DNA from: Azospirillum sp. TSH58
GTDB taxonomy: Bacteria; Pseudomonadota; Alphaproteobacteria; Azospirillales; Azospirillaceae
Length of the DNA stretch: 64,000 bases
Direction of reading: 5' to 3'
Assembly: GCF_003119115.1 (NCBI RefSeq)
Contig: NZ_CP022367.1
Coordinates: forward strand, 1,036,001-1,100,000
Below the pieces are notes generated by a model. The model ran no database searches, was not told the DNA's origin, and was given only the letters and a program-made list of their open reading frames with translations. This document shows, in pieces, positions 41,629 to 49,931 of the stretch (position 1 is the stretch's first letter; each line of letters opens with the position of its first letter). The translations under genes and the position numbers were made by a program.

Positions 41629-42475
41629 GGCGCGGCCTCCCGCGCCGCGGCCAGCCGTTCCGCGGCCTCGGCGATCTGCGGGCCGGGGCAGGTCCACAGG
41701 CGGGAGGGCAGCGTCACGGTGCGGACGGTGCGTCCCAACGCCTTCAGAGCGGGGTGGTGCAGCAGGGCGCCGGCCAGCGACGGCGGCGCGTCGGGTGCGG
41801 CGTCGACGATCAGCACATCGGCACCGCCCAGGATGATCGCCTCCAGCGGCAGGGCGCCCTGGCTGCCCAGCGGCAGGCGGTCGGCCAGATTCTCCAGCCC
41901 GGCGCGGGTCAGGAGTTCGTCCACCAGCGACCCGGACCCGGCGACGAAGCCGTTGGGCCGCAGGACCACCGCGGTCGGGCGCGGTCCCGGCGCCGCGGGG
42001 GGCAGGGCGTCGAGGCGGGAGCGCATTGCGGCGACCAGCTCCTCCCCCCGCTCCGGCTCGCCGACGGCGCGGGCGAGGCCGCGGATCTGCTCCGCCACCC
42101 CGGCCACGCTCTGGGGGACGTCCAGCTCCAGGAGCGGGGCGTCCAGCCGGGTCAGCAGCCCGACCGCGACCCGCGTGGTGTAGCGTCCGGCGACGATCAG
42201 GTCGGGGTCGAGCGGCAGGATCTCCTCCGCCAGCCCGTGGTTGATCGGCACCCGCGCCGCCAGCGCCGCCACGGTGGAGGCGCGGGGATCGCGCGCCAGC
42301 CACGTCACCGCGGCGAGGCGCTCCGGCCCGACGAGCCGCAACAGCAGCTCGTCGGCGCAGAGATTCAGGGAGACGATGCGCTGCGGCTTTGCGGGCGGCG
42401 CCTCCCAGGCCGCCGCCGGCCCCCCGCGATCAGCAAGAGGGCGGCGGCGGCCAGCCCGAGACGGATGGGTCTCAC
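41625..42475 (-). pseudogene. btuF: Cobalamin-type periplasmic binding protein with a one-base frameshift
   Basis: A GTG at 42475 overlaps the btuB stop (GTGA) and begins a good signal peptide, RPIRLGLAAAALLLIAGG, but that frame stops at 42365. The mature protein continues in another frame as PAAAWEAPPAKPQRIVSLNL, CADELLLRLVGPERLAAVTW, and runs intact to 41625 with the usual BtuF/FecB features (VPINHGLAEEILPLDPDLIV, FVAGSGSLVDELLTRAGLENL). The switch falls at a G6 run (42420-42425 on the plus strand as C6); one more G would join signal and mature protein exactly. Either a sequencing error or a real, possibly reversible, mutation. The other genes of the operon are intact. Without repair, only an unexported product from TTG 42341 could be made. 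Confidence 0.85.
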
Positions 42476-44400
42476 AGCGGCAGCCGCAGCCCGAGATAGC
42501 CGGCCCGGCCGGGCGCGCCGTAGGTCCAGACCTCCTGATACTGGCGGTCGAACAGGTTCTCCACGCGCCCGAAGACCTCGACCCCCTCCGACACCGCGTA
42601 GGAGCCGGCCAGATTGACCAGCGTGTAGGGCGCGAGGGTCACGACCTGACGGTTGTAGAAGGGGTCGTAGGCCCAGTCGCTGGACCGCCCGTTGTAGACG
42701 ACGCCGAGGTTGGCGTTCGCCCGGTCCTCCAGGAAGCGGTAATTGACGTTCAGGCTGGCGAGCTGCTTGGGCCGGCGCACCAGCTCCGCCCCCGCGGAAT
42801 CCTCGCCGTCGGTCCAGGTGTAGGAGCCGCGGACGGTCAGCCGGTCCAGCGGCTCCACCGACAGCCCCAGTTCGAAACCGCGGATGCGGGACTCGCCCGG
42901 CATGTTGACGGAGGTCCGCCCGGTGCCGGTGATCAGGTCGCGGATGCGCTGGTCGAACCACGTGCCGTCCAGTGCCGCCCGCGTGCCCCACAAGGACTGG
43001 TCGAAGCCGGCGTCCCAGCCGCGCGCCCGCTCCGGCTTCAGGTTCGGGTTGCCGGCGTAGGTGGCGGTGTAGCCGTACAGCTCGAACAGGGTCGGATTCT
43101 TGACGCCGGTGCCGTAGGAGGCGCGCAGCTTCGTCCCGCTCTCCTCGACCAGATAGGCCGCCGTGGTGCGCCATGTGGTGGCGTCGCGGAACAGGTCGTT
43201 CTCGTCGTGGCGGACGCTGCCGGTCAGGGTCAGCCGGTCGAACAGGCCCAGCTTGTACTGCCCGACCAGCCCGGTGGAGCCGATGGAGCGGTCGAAGCTG
43301 GAGAAGGCGCTGCGGCTGATCGCCTTGTCCTCCTCATGATCCACGGCGGCGGTCAGCACATGGTCGGCGGGACCGCTTTCCAGCGTCAGGTTGGTCTGGT
43401 AGTCGGCCTTGGTCTTGCGCCCGTCGTAACGGCTGGTCACCGTCTTGGCGGCGTCGCGGTAGTCGCGCTGCTGGCGGCCATGGGTCAGGCCGACGATGTG
43501 CTCCCACCGGCCGTCGAGAAGAGCGATCTTGCCCTGGAGGCGCCCGAAATACTGCTCCCCGGCGGTGCTGGTGCCGTCATCGACGGCGCCGCGCCCGCCG
43601 ACGAAACCGTCGGTGTCGGTGCGGAAGCGGGTGTAGCGGCCGGTCACGGCGATCTCGCTGCGCTCGGTCGGGCGGACGGCGGCGTTTCCGGTCAGCGTGC
43701 CGTTGCGGTAGCCGTCCTTCTCCGGGTTGCCGAGCCGCTTGTCGGCGACCGACACGCCGTCGCTGGTGACGCCCTGGCCGCTGAGGAACAGGTCGTAGCG
43801 GTCGGTCCCCGTGCCGAAGGAGGCCCGACCGGCGGCGGTGCCGAAGGACCCGCCCTCGACGGCGGCGCGGAACCGGGGGGCGCCGGCGCCGCGGCGGGTC
43901 ACGATGTTGACGACGCCGCCGACCGCGTCGGAGCCGTAGAGCGCGCTCTGCGGGCCGCGCAGCACCTCGACGCGCTCCACGTCGCCGGCCAGCAGGTTGG
44001 CGAAATCGTATTCGGAGCCGGACGCCGGGTCGTTCACCTCGATCCCGTCGATCAGGACCAGCGTCTGGTTGCCCTCCGACCCGCGGATGCGCAGCTGGGT
44101 CAGGGTGCCCATCGGGCCGGTGCGGTTGACGGCGACGCCGGGCACCGCGCGCAGCGCGTCGGACAGCAGCTGGGTCTGGCGCTGCTCCAGCTCCTCGCGG
44201 GTGATGACGGTCAGGGCGCTGCCGGTTTCCTCGGCGGCGGTGGGGACGCGGTTGGCGGTCACCGAGACCGGCGGAAGCGTCGTGATGGTGGCGGAGTCGG
44301 CGAAGGCCGGCGTGGGGAGGGCCGACACGGGAAGGGCAAGGCTTCCCAGAAGGGCGGCGAAGGACGCCGTCCGGTGAAGACGGGGAACGCGGACACTCAT
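42472..44400 (-). CDS. btuB: TonB-dependent vitamin B12 receptor
   Basis: 642 residues. The signal peptide ends near AFA-DS, and a TonB box-like PVSVTANRV follows. Plug motifs are LSDALRAVPGVAVNRTG, LTQLRIRGSEGNQTLVLIDGIEVND and RVEVLRGPQSALYGSDAVGGVVNIVTRR, all typical of BtuB. The barrel ends YLGLRLPL rather than in Phe. A cobalamin riboswitch lies about 130 bases upstream, confirming vitamin B12 as the controlled ligand. BtuB brings cobalamins across the outer membrane. The stop overlaps the btuF GTG. Confidence 0.95.
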   Translation of the reverse strand: MSVRVPRLHRTASFAALLGSLALPVSALPTPAFADSATITTLPPVSVTANRVPTAAEETGSALTVITREELEQRQTQLLSDALRAVPGVAVNRTGPMGTLTQLRIRGSEGNQTLVLIDGIEVNDPASGSEYDFANLLAGDVERVEVLRGPQSALYGSDAVGGVVNIVTRRGAGAPRFRAAVEGGSFGTAAGRASFGTGTDRYDLFLSGQGVTSDGVSVADKRLGNPEKDGYRNGTLTGNAAVRPTERSEIAVTGRYTRFRTDTDGFVGGRGAVDDGTSTAGEQYFGRLQGKIALLDGRWEHIVGLTHGRQQRDYRDAAKTVTSRYDGRKTKADYQTNLTLESGPADHVLTAAVDHEEDKAISRSAFSSFDRSIGSTGLVGQYKLGLFDRLTLTGSVRHDENDLFRDATTWRTTAAYLVEESGTKLRASYGTGVKNPTLFELYGYTATYAGNPNLKPERARGWDAGFDQSLWGTRAALDGTWFDQRIRDLITGTGRTSVNMPGESRIRGFELGLSVEPLDRLTVRGSYTWTDGEDSAGAELVRRPKQLASLNVNYRFLEDRANANLGVVYNGRSSDWAYDPFYNRQVVTLAPYTLVNLAGSYAVSEGVEVFGRVENLFDRQYQEVWTYGAPGRAGYLGLRLPL

Positions 44401-44529
44401 TGAGACCTCGGGCGGGACGCCGGTGGCACGTCACCGCGAACGAAGCCCCACCGGGGTCTCCGCGAACGGAATCCCGGTTCGACGACCTTCGGTGCACCCC
44501 GCCCGAACGTGTTCGCGTGTGACCACGAC

Positions 44530-44722
44530 TGACGGCAGGTCTCCTGGCTCGCGGGTTATCGTCGGCCCATCGCCTTCCCAGGATCGCGATCCCAGTGGCA
44601 TTCCGATGGACGACTCGCCGCTTACAGTTGCGGGGGCAGCCCCGGCGTAGAACCATCGCACAGCAAATCGCCGTGGGGTCCGCACCGTGTTCCCATTTTC
44701 AGCCCTTTCGGGCAACCGTCGG
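44530..44722 (-). ncRNA. Cobalamin (B12) riboswitch controlling btuB
   Basis: Read on the minus strand, the conserved elements occur in order: GGGAACACGGTG near the 5' end, GGGGCTGCCCCCGCAACTGTAAG (given here by position, 44620-44642), GCCACTGGGATC, GGGAAGGCGATG and the closing GAGCCAGGAGACCTGCC (44533-44549). This is the full AdoCbl-type aptamer with the B12 box. A 130-base leader separates it from the btuB ATG at 44400. High cobalamin is expected to turn the operon off, probably by hiding the ribosome site. Confidence 0.95.
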
Positions 44723-44788
44723 ATGCGAAGCTACGCGGGCGGAACGGCTGCGGTCAAGCCGCAATCCGCTCCTTTCGCTCAGCCGGTG

Positions 44789-45247
44789 TCAGAGCGTGGT
44801 TTTCGGTCCGACCGGAGACCCGTCCGGCATGGGCGGCACCATTTCCTTGCAATTGCTGACGCAATAGGTTTGCGCCTCGATCCGGCCGCCGCAGGATTTG
44901 TAACAGTCCTTGTAATCGGAATAGCAGGTGAGGTTGCTGTAGCAGCTGGGTTCCCGGTTGAAGTCGCTGAACGTCTTGATCTTCTTCTTATCCACATCCT
45001 TGGGCAATGACGTGAGATAGCCCTGATACTCGGCCTGGGCGCGGGTCACACCCTGGGCACGGCAGGTCTGAAGGGCCAGCTCCTTTGCGGACTGGCAGAC
45101 TGTGTTGGCCTGTTTGCATTGGGCGACACAGAGCTTTCCCGCCTCGCTGACGGGCAGGACATAATTTTCAACCGTCTCCAAACGTGGGCCGCAACCGGCC
45201 AGTCCGGCCGCCAGCAGGCAGCCGAGCAGAATGGAACGCCGTGTCAT
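44789..45247 (-). CDS. Cysteine-rich lipoprotein
   Basis: 152 residues from ATG 45247 (MTRRSILLGCLLAAGLAGC); the lipobox L-A-G-C gives a mature N-terminal Cys19. Ten more cysteines follow, many in C-x3-C pairs: CVAQC, CYKSC and CVSNC, plus SCYSNLTCYSDYKDC. This pattern suggests a helical hairpin fold held by several disulfides in the periplasm. There are no C-x-x-C-H heme sites. It is not recognised as a named family. The gene is alone between the riboswitch and the terC leader region. Confidence 0.75.
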   Translation of the reverse strand: MTRRSILLGCLLAAGLAGCGPRLETVENYVLPVSEAGKLCVAQCKQANTVCQSAKELALQTCRAQGVTRAQAEYQGYLTSLPKDVDKKKIKTFSDFNREPSCYSNLTCYSDYKDCYKSCGGRIEAQTYCVSNCKEMVPPMPDGSPVGPKTTL

Positions 45248-45474
45248 TGTGGATGCCCCGCCGTGGATTGCCTTCAATCGGTACGAACAGGCCATCGGCA
45301 CGAAATCATCCAATGATGAAACGGGTTTCGCAAAGAAAGATCATGGTTTTGCTTCCGGCAACCTTGAGGCGATCGGCTGGCCGGGCCGCCGTCCGGGATC
45401 ATCGCTCCGATCACCGTCCGGAAAGGACATGACCCCCTCTTGTCGCCGGGAGGGGGCCTGACTACATGACGGTT

Positions 45475-45525
45475 GAGGTCCGGGCCCCTCTGGCAGCGTC
45501 GCCCGGCGCTGTGATGTCGGACTTC
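45475..45525 (+). ncRNA. Candidate structured RNA element, copy 1
   Basis: An outer stem GAGGTCCG (45475-45482) with CGGACTTC (45518-45525) encloses the conserved GGCCCCTCTGGC, an inner CAGCG/CGCTG hairpin, and conserved TGATGT before the closing stem. Copy 2 at 45786-45843 keeps the same conserved loops but changes the flanking stem pairs and the inner hairpin in a compensating way. Strand is assigned from the downstream terC gene. Confidence 0.5.
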
Positions 45526-45785
45526 CCATTGAGCCGTCGCTTTGGCGCGGCCTTGCGGAAGCTGGCCCTGTCCTTCCCCCTGGGTCCCGCTCCCCCACAA
45601 GGTCCACCGCCGGACGATGGCCCCCCCGACGGGCCTTTGGGAGACATCGACATGGACCGCAGCGAACCAGCATCCTGACCGACCGCCACGTCTCCACGGC
45701 GAACGATGGAGGCGGGTGTCCTGGCGCGCCGCGGCCGAGCCGTCGCGCGCCTTTCCGTTGGCCGCAGACCTTGCGGCCGCGCTTC

Positions 45786-45843
45786 CAGTCCGGGCCCCTC
45801 TGGCCGATGCGTCCCGCCGTGGCGCACCGGTGATGTCGGACTG
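45786..45843 (+). ncRNA. Candidate structured RNA element, copy 2
   Basis: CAGTCCG (45786-45792) pairs with CGGACTG (45837-45843); the loop again has GGCCCCTCTGG after the 5' strand and TGATGT before the 3' strand, with an inner TGCG/CGCA hairpin. The 3' end lies 62 bases before the terC start codon. It does not match the yybP-ykoY manganese riboswitch consensus that precedes many terC genes. Confidence 0.5.
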
Positions 45844-45905
45844 CTCATGTGACGATCGAAGTCTCCGCTTGCGGGAGCGGAGTGCATGAAGCAAGGGACA
45901 GTTCC

Positions 45906-46952
45906 ATGGATCAGATCGTTTTAATGTGGGCCGGCTTCGCCGTCTTCGTTGGCGTGCTTTTGGCCTTTGATCTTGGTGTATTTTCCAAGAAATCCCATGT
46001 GATCTCCGGTCGCGAGGCGCTGATGCGCTGCGCGGCCTATTCCACGCTGGCGATGATTTTCGCGGCCGGCGTCTTTCATTTCCAAGGGTCGCAGAAGGGG
46101 CTGGAATTTCTGACCGGCTACCTGATCGAATACAGCCTGAGTGTCGACAACATCTTCGTCATCGCGCTGATCTTCACGCATTTCGCGGTGCCGCCGCAAT
46201 ACCAGCACCGGGTGCTGTTCTGGGGCATCCTGGGCGCGCTGGTGATGCGCGGCGTGCTGATCGTGGCGGGCACGGCGCTGATCCAGGAATTCCACTGGAT
46301 CATCTACATCTTCGGCGCCTTCCTGATCTTCAGCGGCATCAAGATGCTGATGTCGGTGGACGACGAGCCGGACATGGAGAACAACCGGATCGTCAAGTTC
46401 GTCCGCTCCCGCTTCCGCATGACCGACGGCTACGAGGGGCAGAAGTTCTTCGTGATGCGCGACGGCGTGCGGATGATGACGCCGCTGTTCCTCGTGCTGA
46501 TCCTGATCGAGTTCACCGATCTGGTCTTCGCCGTGGACTCCATCCCGGCGGTCTTCTCGGTGACCACCGACCCGTTCATCGTCTGGACCTCCAACGTCTT
46601 CGCGATCCTCGGCCTGCGCGCCCTCTACTTCGCGCTGGCCTCGATCATCCACCGCTTCCATTACCTGAAGTATGGCCTGTCGCTGGTTCTGGTGGTGGTC
46701 GGCGCCAAGATGCTGATGATCGACATCTACAAGATGCCGACGGCGGTGGCGCTCGGCATCACGGCCTTCCTGGTCGGCGGCTCCATCGTCTTCTCAATGC
46801 TTAAGACCCGTGCGGACGCGGCCCCCGATGCCGCGGACGGCGAGGCCCGCCGCTGGTGGGTGCCCGGCAGCCCGGCCAAGGGCGCCGGCGGGTCCACCCC
46901 GGCCTCCTCAAGCGAGGCGGCGGCCGTGCCCTCGGACGGCAAGGGCCGCTAA
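45906..46952 (+). CDS. TerC/Alx family membrane protein
   Basis: 348 residues from ATG 45906, with AGGGA upstream. About nine membrane helices carry the TerC signatures: FLTGYLIEYSLSVDNIFVIALIF, VLFWGILGALVMRG, LVLILIEFTDLVFAVDSIPAVF and RALYFALASIIHRF. The acidic residues in SVDN and EFTDLVFAVDS are the putative metal ligands. TerC/Alx/MeeF proteins export Mn2+ or help load exported metalloenzymes. A C-terminal 45-residue Ala/Ser/Pro-rich tail is extra. The long structured leader suggests regulation at the RNA level. Confidence 0.92.
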   Translation: MDQIVLMWAGFAVFVGVLLAFDLGVFSKKSHVISGREALMRCAAYSTLAMIFAAGVFHFQGSQKGLEFLTGYLIEYSLSVDNIFVIALIFTHFAVPPQYQHRVLFWGILGALVMRGVLIVAGTALIQEFHWIIYIFGAFLIFSGIKMLMSVDDEPDMENNRIVKFVRSRFRMTDGYEGQKFFVMRDGVRMMTPLFLVLILIEFTDLVFAVDSIPAVFSVTTDPFIVWTSNVFAILGLRALYFALASIIHRFHYLKYGLSLVLVVVGAKMLMIDIYKMPTAVALGITAFLVGGSIVFSMLKTRADAAPDAADGEARRWWVPGSPAKGAGGSTPASSSEAAAVPSDGKGR

Positions 46953-46983
46953 GATGCCCGGTCCAAAGGGCGGCAGGAAAACG

Positions 46984-47018
46984 GCGGGGCGTCCGGTCCG
47001 GTGGATCGGGCGCCCCGC
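46984..47018 (+). terminator. Possible terminator after terC
   Basis: GCGGGGCG (46984-46991) pairs with CGCCCCGC (47011-47018); GCGTTT follows. It begins 31 bases after the terC stop. The U-tract is weak, so confidence is limited. Bases 47019-47151 hold only a small GGCATT/AATGCC hairpin and the leader of the next gene. Confidence 0.45.
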
Positions 47019-47151
47019 GCGTTTCCGGGTCACGGCATTCGTAAAAGTAGTAATGCCGGTTTCGGGGTGACGATGATGTGGATGTGCGGGGCGGATGGCG
47101 CCCCGCTTGGCGGCTTCCGCCAACCCTTTCCAACCCAAGGAAGAGACATCC

Positions 47152-47931
47152 ATGCTTACCGGCACGCAGTTCAACGGCACGCAACCGGCCTCCATCGCCC
47201 TGTCCGCTCTCCCCATCCCGTCGGGACCCCTGTCCGGCCTGCTCCAGGCCGCCCGCGACGAACTCGTCGCCTTGGCGTCCGGCCGCGGGGTGGCGCTCTC
47301 CGTCGTGTTCGACATGCCGGCGCTGGTGCGGGTCAACGAGGCGGCGGTGGCCGCGGGCTCCTGGGAGCCGATGCTGCCGGCGGCCCATCCGGCCTGCCGC
47401 TCCCTGACTCCGGCCAACGCCTTCTGGATCTGCGGGACGGCCGCCTCCGGCGACGTGGTCACCGCCCAGGCCGGGCTGCTCTACGATTGCAGCACGCAGT
47501 CCATCGGCGACCGCTTCAACGCCATGACGGTGTTCTACGACGATCCGGCCGCCCAGGCTCCGGACGGCGAATGGTGCACCTGCACCTCCGACACCGCCAA
47601 CGGCACGCGCGGTCGGGTGGTGTGGACGAACGCGGGATGGACGCGCCCCGATTTCCAGGGCCGCGGCCTGTTCCCGATTTGCCAGCGGGTGAACAAGCTG
47701 GCGGCGTGGCTGCTGTGGTCGCCGACCTGGTTCATCTCGGTCGTCGATCCGGACATCGTCCCGGTCTGGGCGGAGCGCAAGATGGGGCCGCGCCACATCG
47801 ACGACCAGCCGGGCATCACCTACAACCAGATCGGCCTGAAGACGCTGCCGATGCACCTCGTGCGCTTCAGCCGCGCGCAGTTCCTGGGCGATCTGGCGCA
47901 GCTCGCCGCCGACCTCGCCCGGGCGGCCTGA
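47152..47931 (+). CDS. Hypothetical cytosolic protein, GNAT-like in its second half
   Basis: 259 residues from ATG 47152, with AGGAAG upstream. The N-terminal 20 residues are Gln/Thr/Ser-rich; the rest is a compact alpha/beta protein with many Trp and Cys residues. The segment GWTRPDFQGRGLFPICQRVNKLAAWLLW resembles an acetyltransferase acetyl-CoA loop (x-x-Q-G-R-G-L/I), and ADRKMGPRHI-like text after it fits a GNAT strand-helix order, but this remains tentative. No signal peptide. It converges on a PAS protein gene. Confidence 0.6.
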   Translation: MLTGTQFNGTQPASIALSALPIPSGPLSGLLQAARDELVALASGRGVALSVVFDMPALVRVNEAAVAAGSWEPMLPAAHPACRSLTPANAFWICGTAASGDVVTAQAGLLYDCSTQSIGDRFNAMTVFYDDPAAQAPDGEWCTCTSDTANGTRGRVVWTNAGWTRPDFQGRGLFPICQRVNKLAAWLLWSPTWFISVVDPDIVPVWAERKMGPRHIDDQPGITYNQIGLKTLPMHLVRFSRAQFLGDLAQLAADLARAA

Positions 47932-47949
47932 CGTGAAGGGCCGTTTGCG

Positions 47950-48531
47950 TCAGGAGTCGATCAGCGCCAGCAGGGCCTGACGGCGATGGCCCAGTGACCA
48001 GCCGAACAGGAGGTGCCGGTAATTGACGGGCGGACGGGGAAGTCCGGTGATCACGAGATGGTTGTACACCGGCTCCCCGCCCTCCACCGCCTCCCGGTAC
48101 TGCGCGTCGATGGCCTGGGCGTAGGCGCTGTGCACGTCCTCGAGGTGGGGCTTGCCGATGTTCTGGTCGGCCCAGCGGTCGCCGAAGACCCGGCGGGTCG
48201 GCTCTCCGATGTAGCGGAAGCACAGCGGCCCGCCGTCCCGCGCCGTCAGGATGACGCAGCGCGGCAGCAGCCCGGTGCTTTTCAGGTCGTCGTGCAGGCC
48301 CGGACCGAAAGTGGGATTCCGCTTCCACACGGCGATCATGTCCTGGTGCCAGTCCAGAGCCGTGCGCAACGGCTGCCGGTGGATGTCGACGCGGGTCGCC
48401 GCCGGCTCGGCGGGGGGCGGATCGCCGCGGCGACCGCGCAGGATCGTCACCAGACCGCGGGCGAGCGGCCCGGCGATGCGATCCTTGAGAAACCCGGCCG
48501 ACGGCGCTGTGATGGGCAAGGCGACCGTCAT
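47950..48531 (-). CDS. PAS-domain-like protein
   Basis: 193 residues from ATG 48531. After a basic N-terminus, residues about 60-190 follow the layout of a PAS_5-type single PAS domain seen in alphaproteobacteria: DWHQDMIAVWKRNP, CFRYIGEPTRRVFGDRW, GKPHLEDVHSAYAQAIDAQYREAVEGGEPVYNH, and LLFGWSLGHRRQALLALI. There is no kinase or DNA-binding output, so it may act through partners. Its start overlaps the stop of the upstream unknown gene by four bases. Ligand unknown. Confidence 0.68.
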   Translation of the reverse strand: MTVALPITAPSAGFLKDRIAGPLARGLVTILRGRRGDPPPAEPAATRVDIHRQPLRTALDWHQDMIAVWKRNPTFGPGLHDDLKSTGLLPRCVILTARDGGPLCFRYIGEPTRRVFGDRWADQNIGKPHLEDVHSAYAQAIDAQYREAVEGGEPVYNHLVITGLPRPPVNYRHLLFGWSLGHRRQALLALIDS

Positions 48532-49256
48532 TCCCCGACCCCTTTCCTCGCTGACAGGAACTCCGACGCCATCGCCTGATAGATCCGCCGCGCCGCGTCC
48601 AGGGCCACGCTTCCCGCCTTGGCCCCGGCGGCGAGCATGCGCTCGGTCGGTTTGGTCGGCAGGGCCTTCGGCATCGCGGCCTCGATGGCGTCCGCCGCAC
48701 GGTCGAAGCGGGCGACGGCCTCGCGTTGCGCCATGCGCTCCAGAGCCGCCATGGCGTCGTCCAGAAGGGGGACCAGCCGCTCGGCGCCGGTTTCCTGCTC
48801 CGCCATCGCGGCGCGGCACACCCGCAGCGTGGCGAGAACCCCCTCCAGCTCTTGCGCGGGTGTTGCCGCCATGGCGTCCAGCACCGGACGCTGGTCCATG
48901 TCAGGACCGATGCCCGCTTGATCGGCGGCGGCCTGAAGCCGGTCGAAGAACAGGGCCACGCCCTCGCCAAGGGCCAAAGCCTTCGTGTCCTCGACGATCC
49001 CCTCCTGGCAGAGGGCGTGGGCGAGGCGTGCCTCGCGCGCCGTCGCCAGGGGCAATTGCCGGATCATCAGGCTCGACAGCTCGCGGATGCCGCCGTTCAG
49101 CAGGTCGAAGGCATGGGGGCCGCTCGGCGGGTTGGCGACGATGTCGGACATCCGCTCCGCGGCCCGGGTGAACAGCGTGTCGCGCCGGTCGAAGGCCATG
49201 GTCAGATCAAGGGCGGCTCCCGGCGCGCGGCCGCCGTTCTGTCGTCCAGAGCGCAT
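48528..49256 (-). CDS. Hypothetical all-helical protein coupled to the PAS gene
   Basis: 242 residues (or 223 from the ATG at 49199, MAFDRRDTLF). Almost entirely helical, with conserved-looking segments LNGGIRELSSLMIRQLPLATAREARLAHALCQEG, ALGEGVALFFDRLQAAADQAG and LATLRVCRAAMAEQETGAERLVPLLDDAM. No signal peptide, membrane segment or known motif. Coupled by a four-base overlap to the PAS protein, so the two probably work together. Not recognised. Confidence 0.6.
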   Translation of the reverse strand: MRSGRQNGGRAPGAALDLTMAFDRRDTLFTRAAERMSDIVANPPSGPHAFDLLNGGIRELSSLMIRQLPLATAREARLAHALCQEGIVEDTKALALGEGVALFFDRLQAAADQAGIGPDMDQRPVLDAMAATPAQELEGVLATLRVCRAAMAEQETGAERLVPLLDDAMAALERMAQREAVARFDRAADAIEAAMPKALPTKPTERMLAAGAKAGSVALDAARRIYQAMASEFLSARKGVGE

Positions 49257-49435
49257 CCTGCCTGCCTTTCCGTGATCCTGAAGACCCGTGTTCCTGAAAA
49301 TGGAGGCCCGCCAATTCTGGTCTGTCCGCCGGAGGCCGCGCCTCAGCGGATGGGCAAGTCAGTATTTCACAATGGGGGGTTGTCAACAACTGGTGAGATT
49401 GTCCGATTGGGGCGGGTTCTTCTCTGGAATGCGCA

Positions 49436-49906
49436 TCAGGGCTGCGGCTGGGCGTCCCAGCGCAGACGCGTCGGCCAGTTCCGCGTGTCGCGCAGCATGT
49501 CGACGAAGGCCCTGACCTTCAGCGGGCGGAAGCGGGTGGCCGGATACACGGCATGGATGCCGCCGGACGGCAGGCTCCAGTCCGGCAGAAGCGGAACCAG
49601 CCGGCCCGCCGCGATCTCCTCCGCCACCAGGAATTCGGGCAGGACGGCGAAGCCGCCGCCGGCCTGCACCGCGGCGAGCGCCGCCGGCGTGGCGTTGACG
49701 CTCATGATCGGCTGGACCCGCAAGGTCCGCTCCTCCGCGCCGCGCCGGAAGGTCCACAGGCCGGGGTCCTTGAGCGACAGGTTGGCGATGAACGGCCAGG
49801 ACGAGAGGTCGTCGGGGACCGCGACCGGGCGCTGGTTCGCAACGCGACATCGGGGCCAAGGTCGCCAAGGGCGAAATGACGTGGGGCTGACGCGGCCGGC
49901 CGTCAC
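49436..49906 (-). pseudogene. LysR-type regulator remnant (C-terminal effector domain only)
   Basis: 156 codons. From RPVAVPDDLSSWPFIANLSL onward the sequence is the second half of a LysR effector domain (VNATPAALAAVQAGGGFAVLPEFLVAEEIAAGRLVPLLPDW, then FRPLKVRAFVDMLRDT). The helix-turn-helix and first half are missing, and the first 25 codons read as frameshifted LysR text; an adjacent frame shows LGDLGPDVALRTS, which fits the missing effector strand. This is a decayed gene. The 180 bases on its far side (49257-49435) hold nothing recognisable. Confidence 0.78.
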
Positions 49907-49931
49907 GATGGCCGCCTCAGCCCCCGCCGCC

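Larger units (their letters stand above)
45248..45905. other. 658-base intergenic region before terC
   Basis: No gene is supported here; open frames on both strands are low-complexity and lack start signals. The region contains a CCCCCTC/GAGGGGG hairpin at 45433-45455, two related structured elements at 45475-45525 and 45786-45843, and a CTCCGC/GCGGAG hairpin at 45862-45881 just before terC. Its length and structure suggest a regulated untranslated leader for terC. Confidence 0.6.

Noticed and set aside
41625..42341. btuF as an intact gene starting at TTG 42341
   Set aside because: This would remove the signal peptide and the conserved PQRIVSLNL start of the binding-protein fold, both of which are encoded just upstream in shifted frames.
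45475..45843. yybP-ykoY manganese riboswitch before terC
   Set aside because: I looked for the conserved GGGGAGUAGC-like and GCCAAG-like segments of that aptamer and did not find them; the duplicated element has a different conserved loop.
45274..45894. Overlapping open frames in the terC leader on both strands
   Set aside because: No ribosome-binding site, no homology, and partial repeat content; better explained as a non-coding structured region.
49436..49906. Functional LysR regulator
   Set aside because: The DNA-binding domain and first half of the effector domain are missing and the start is frameshifted.
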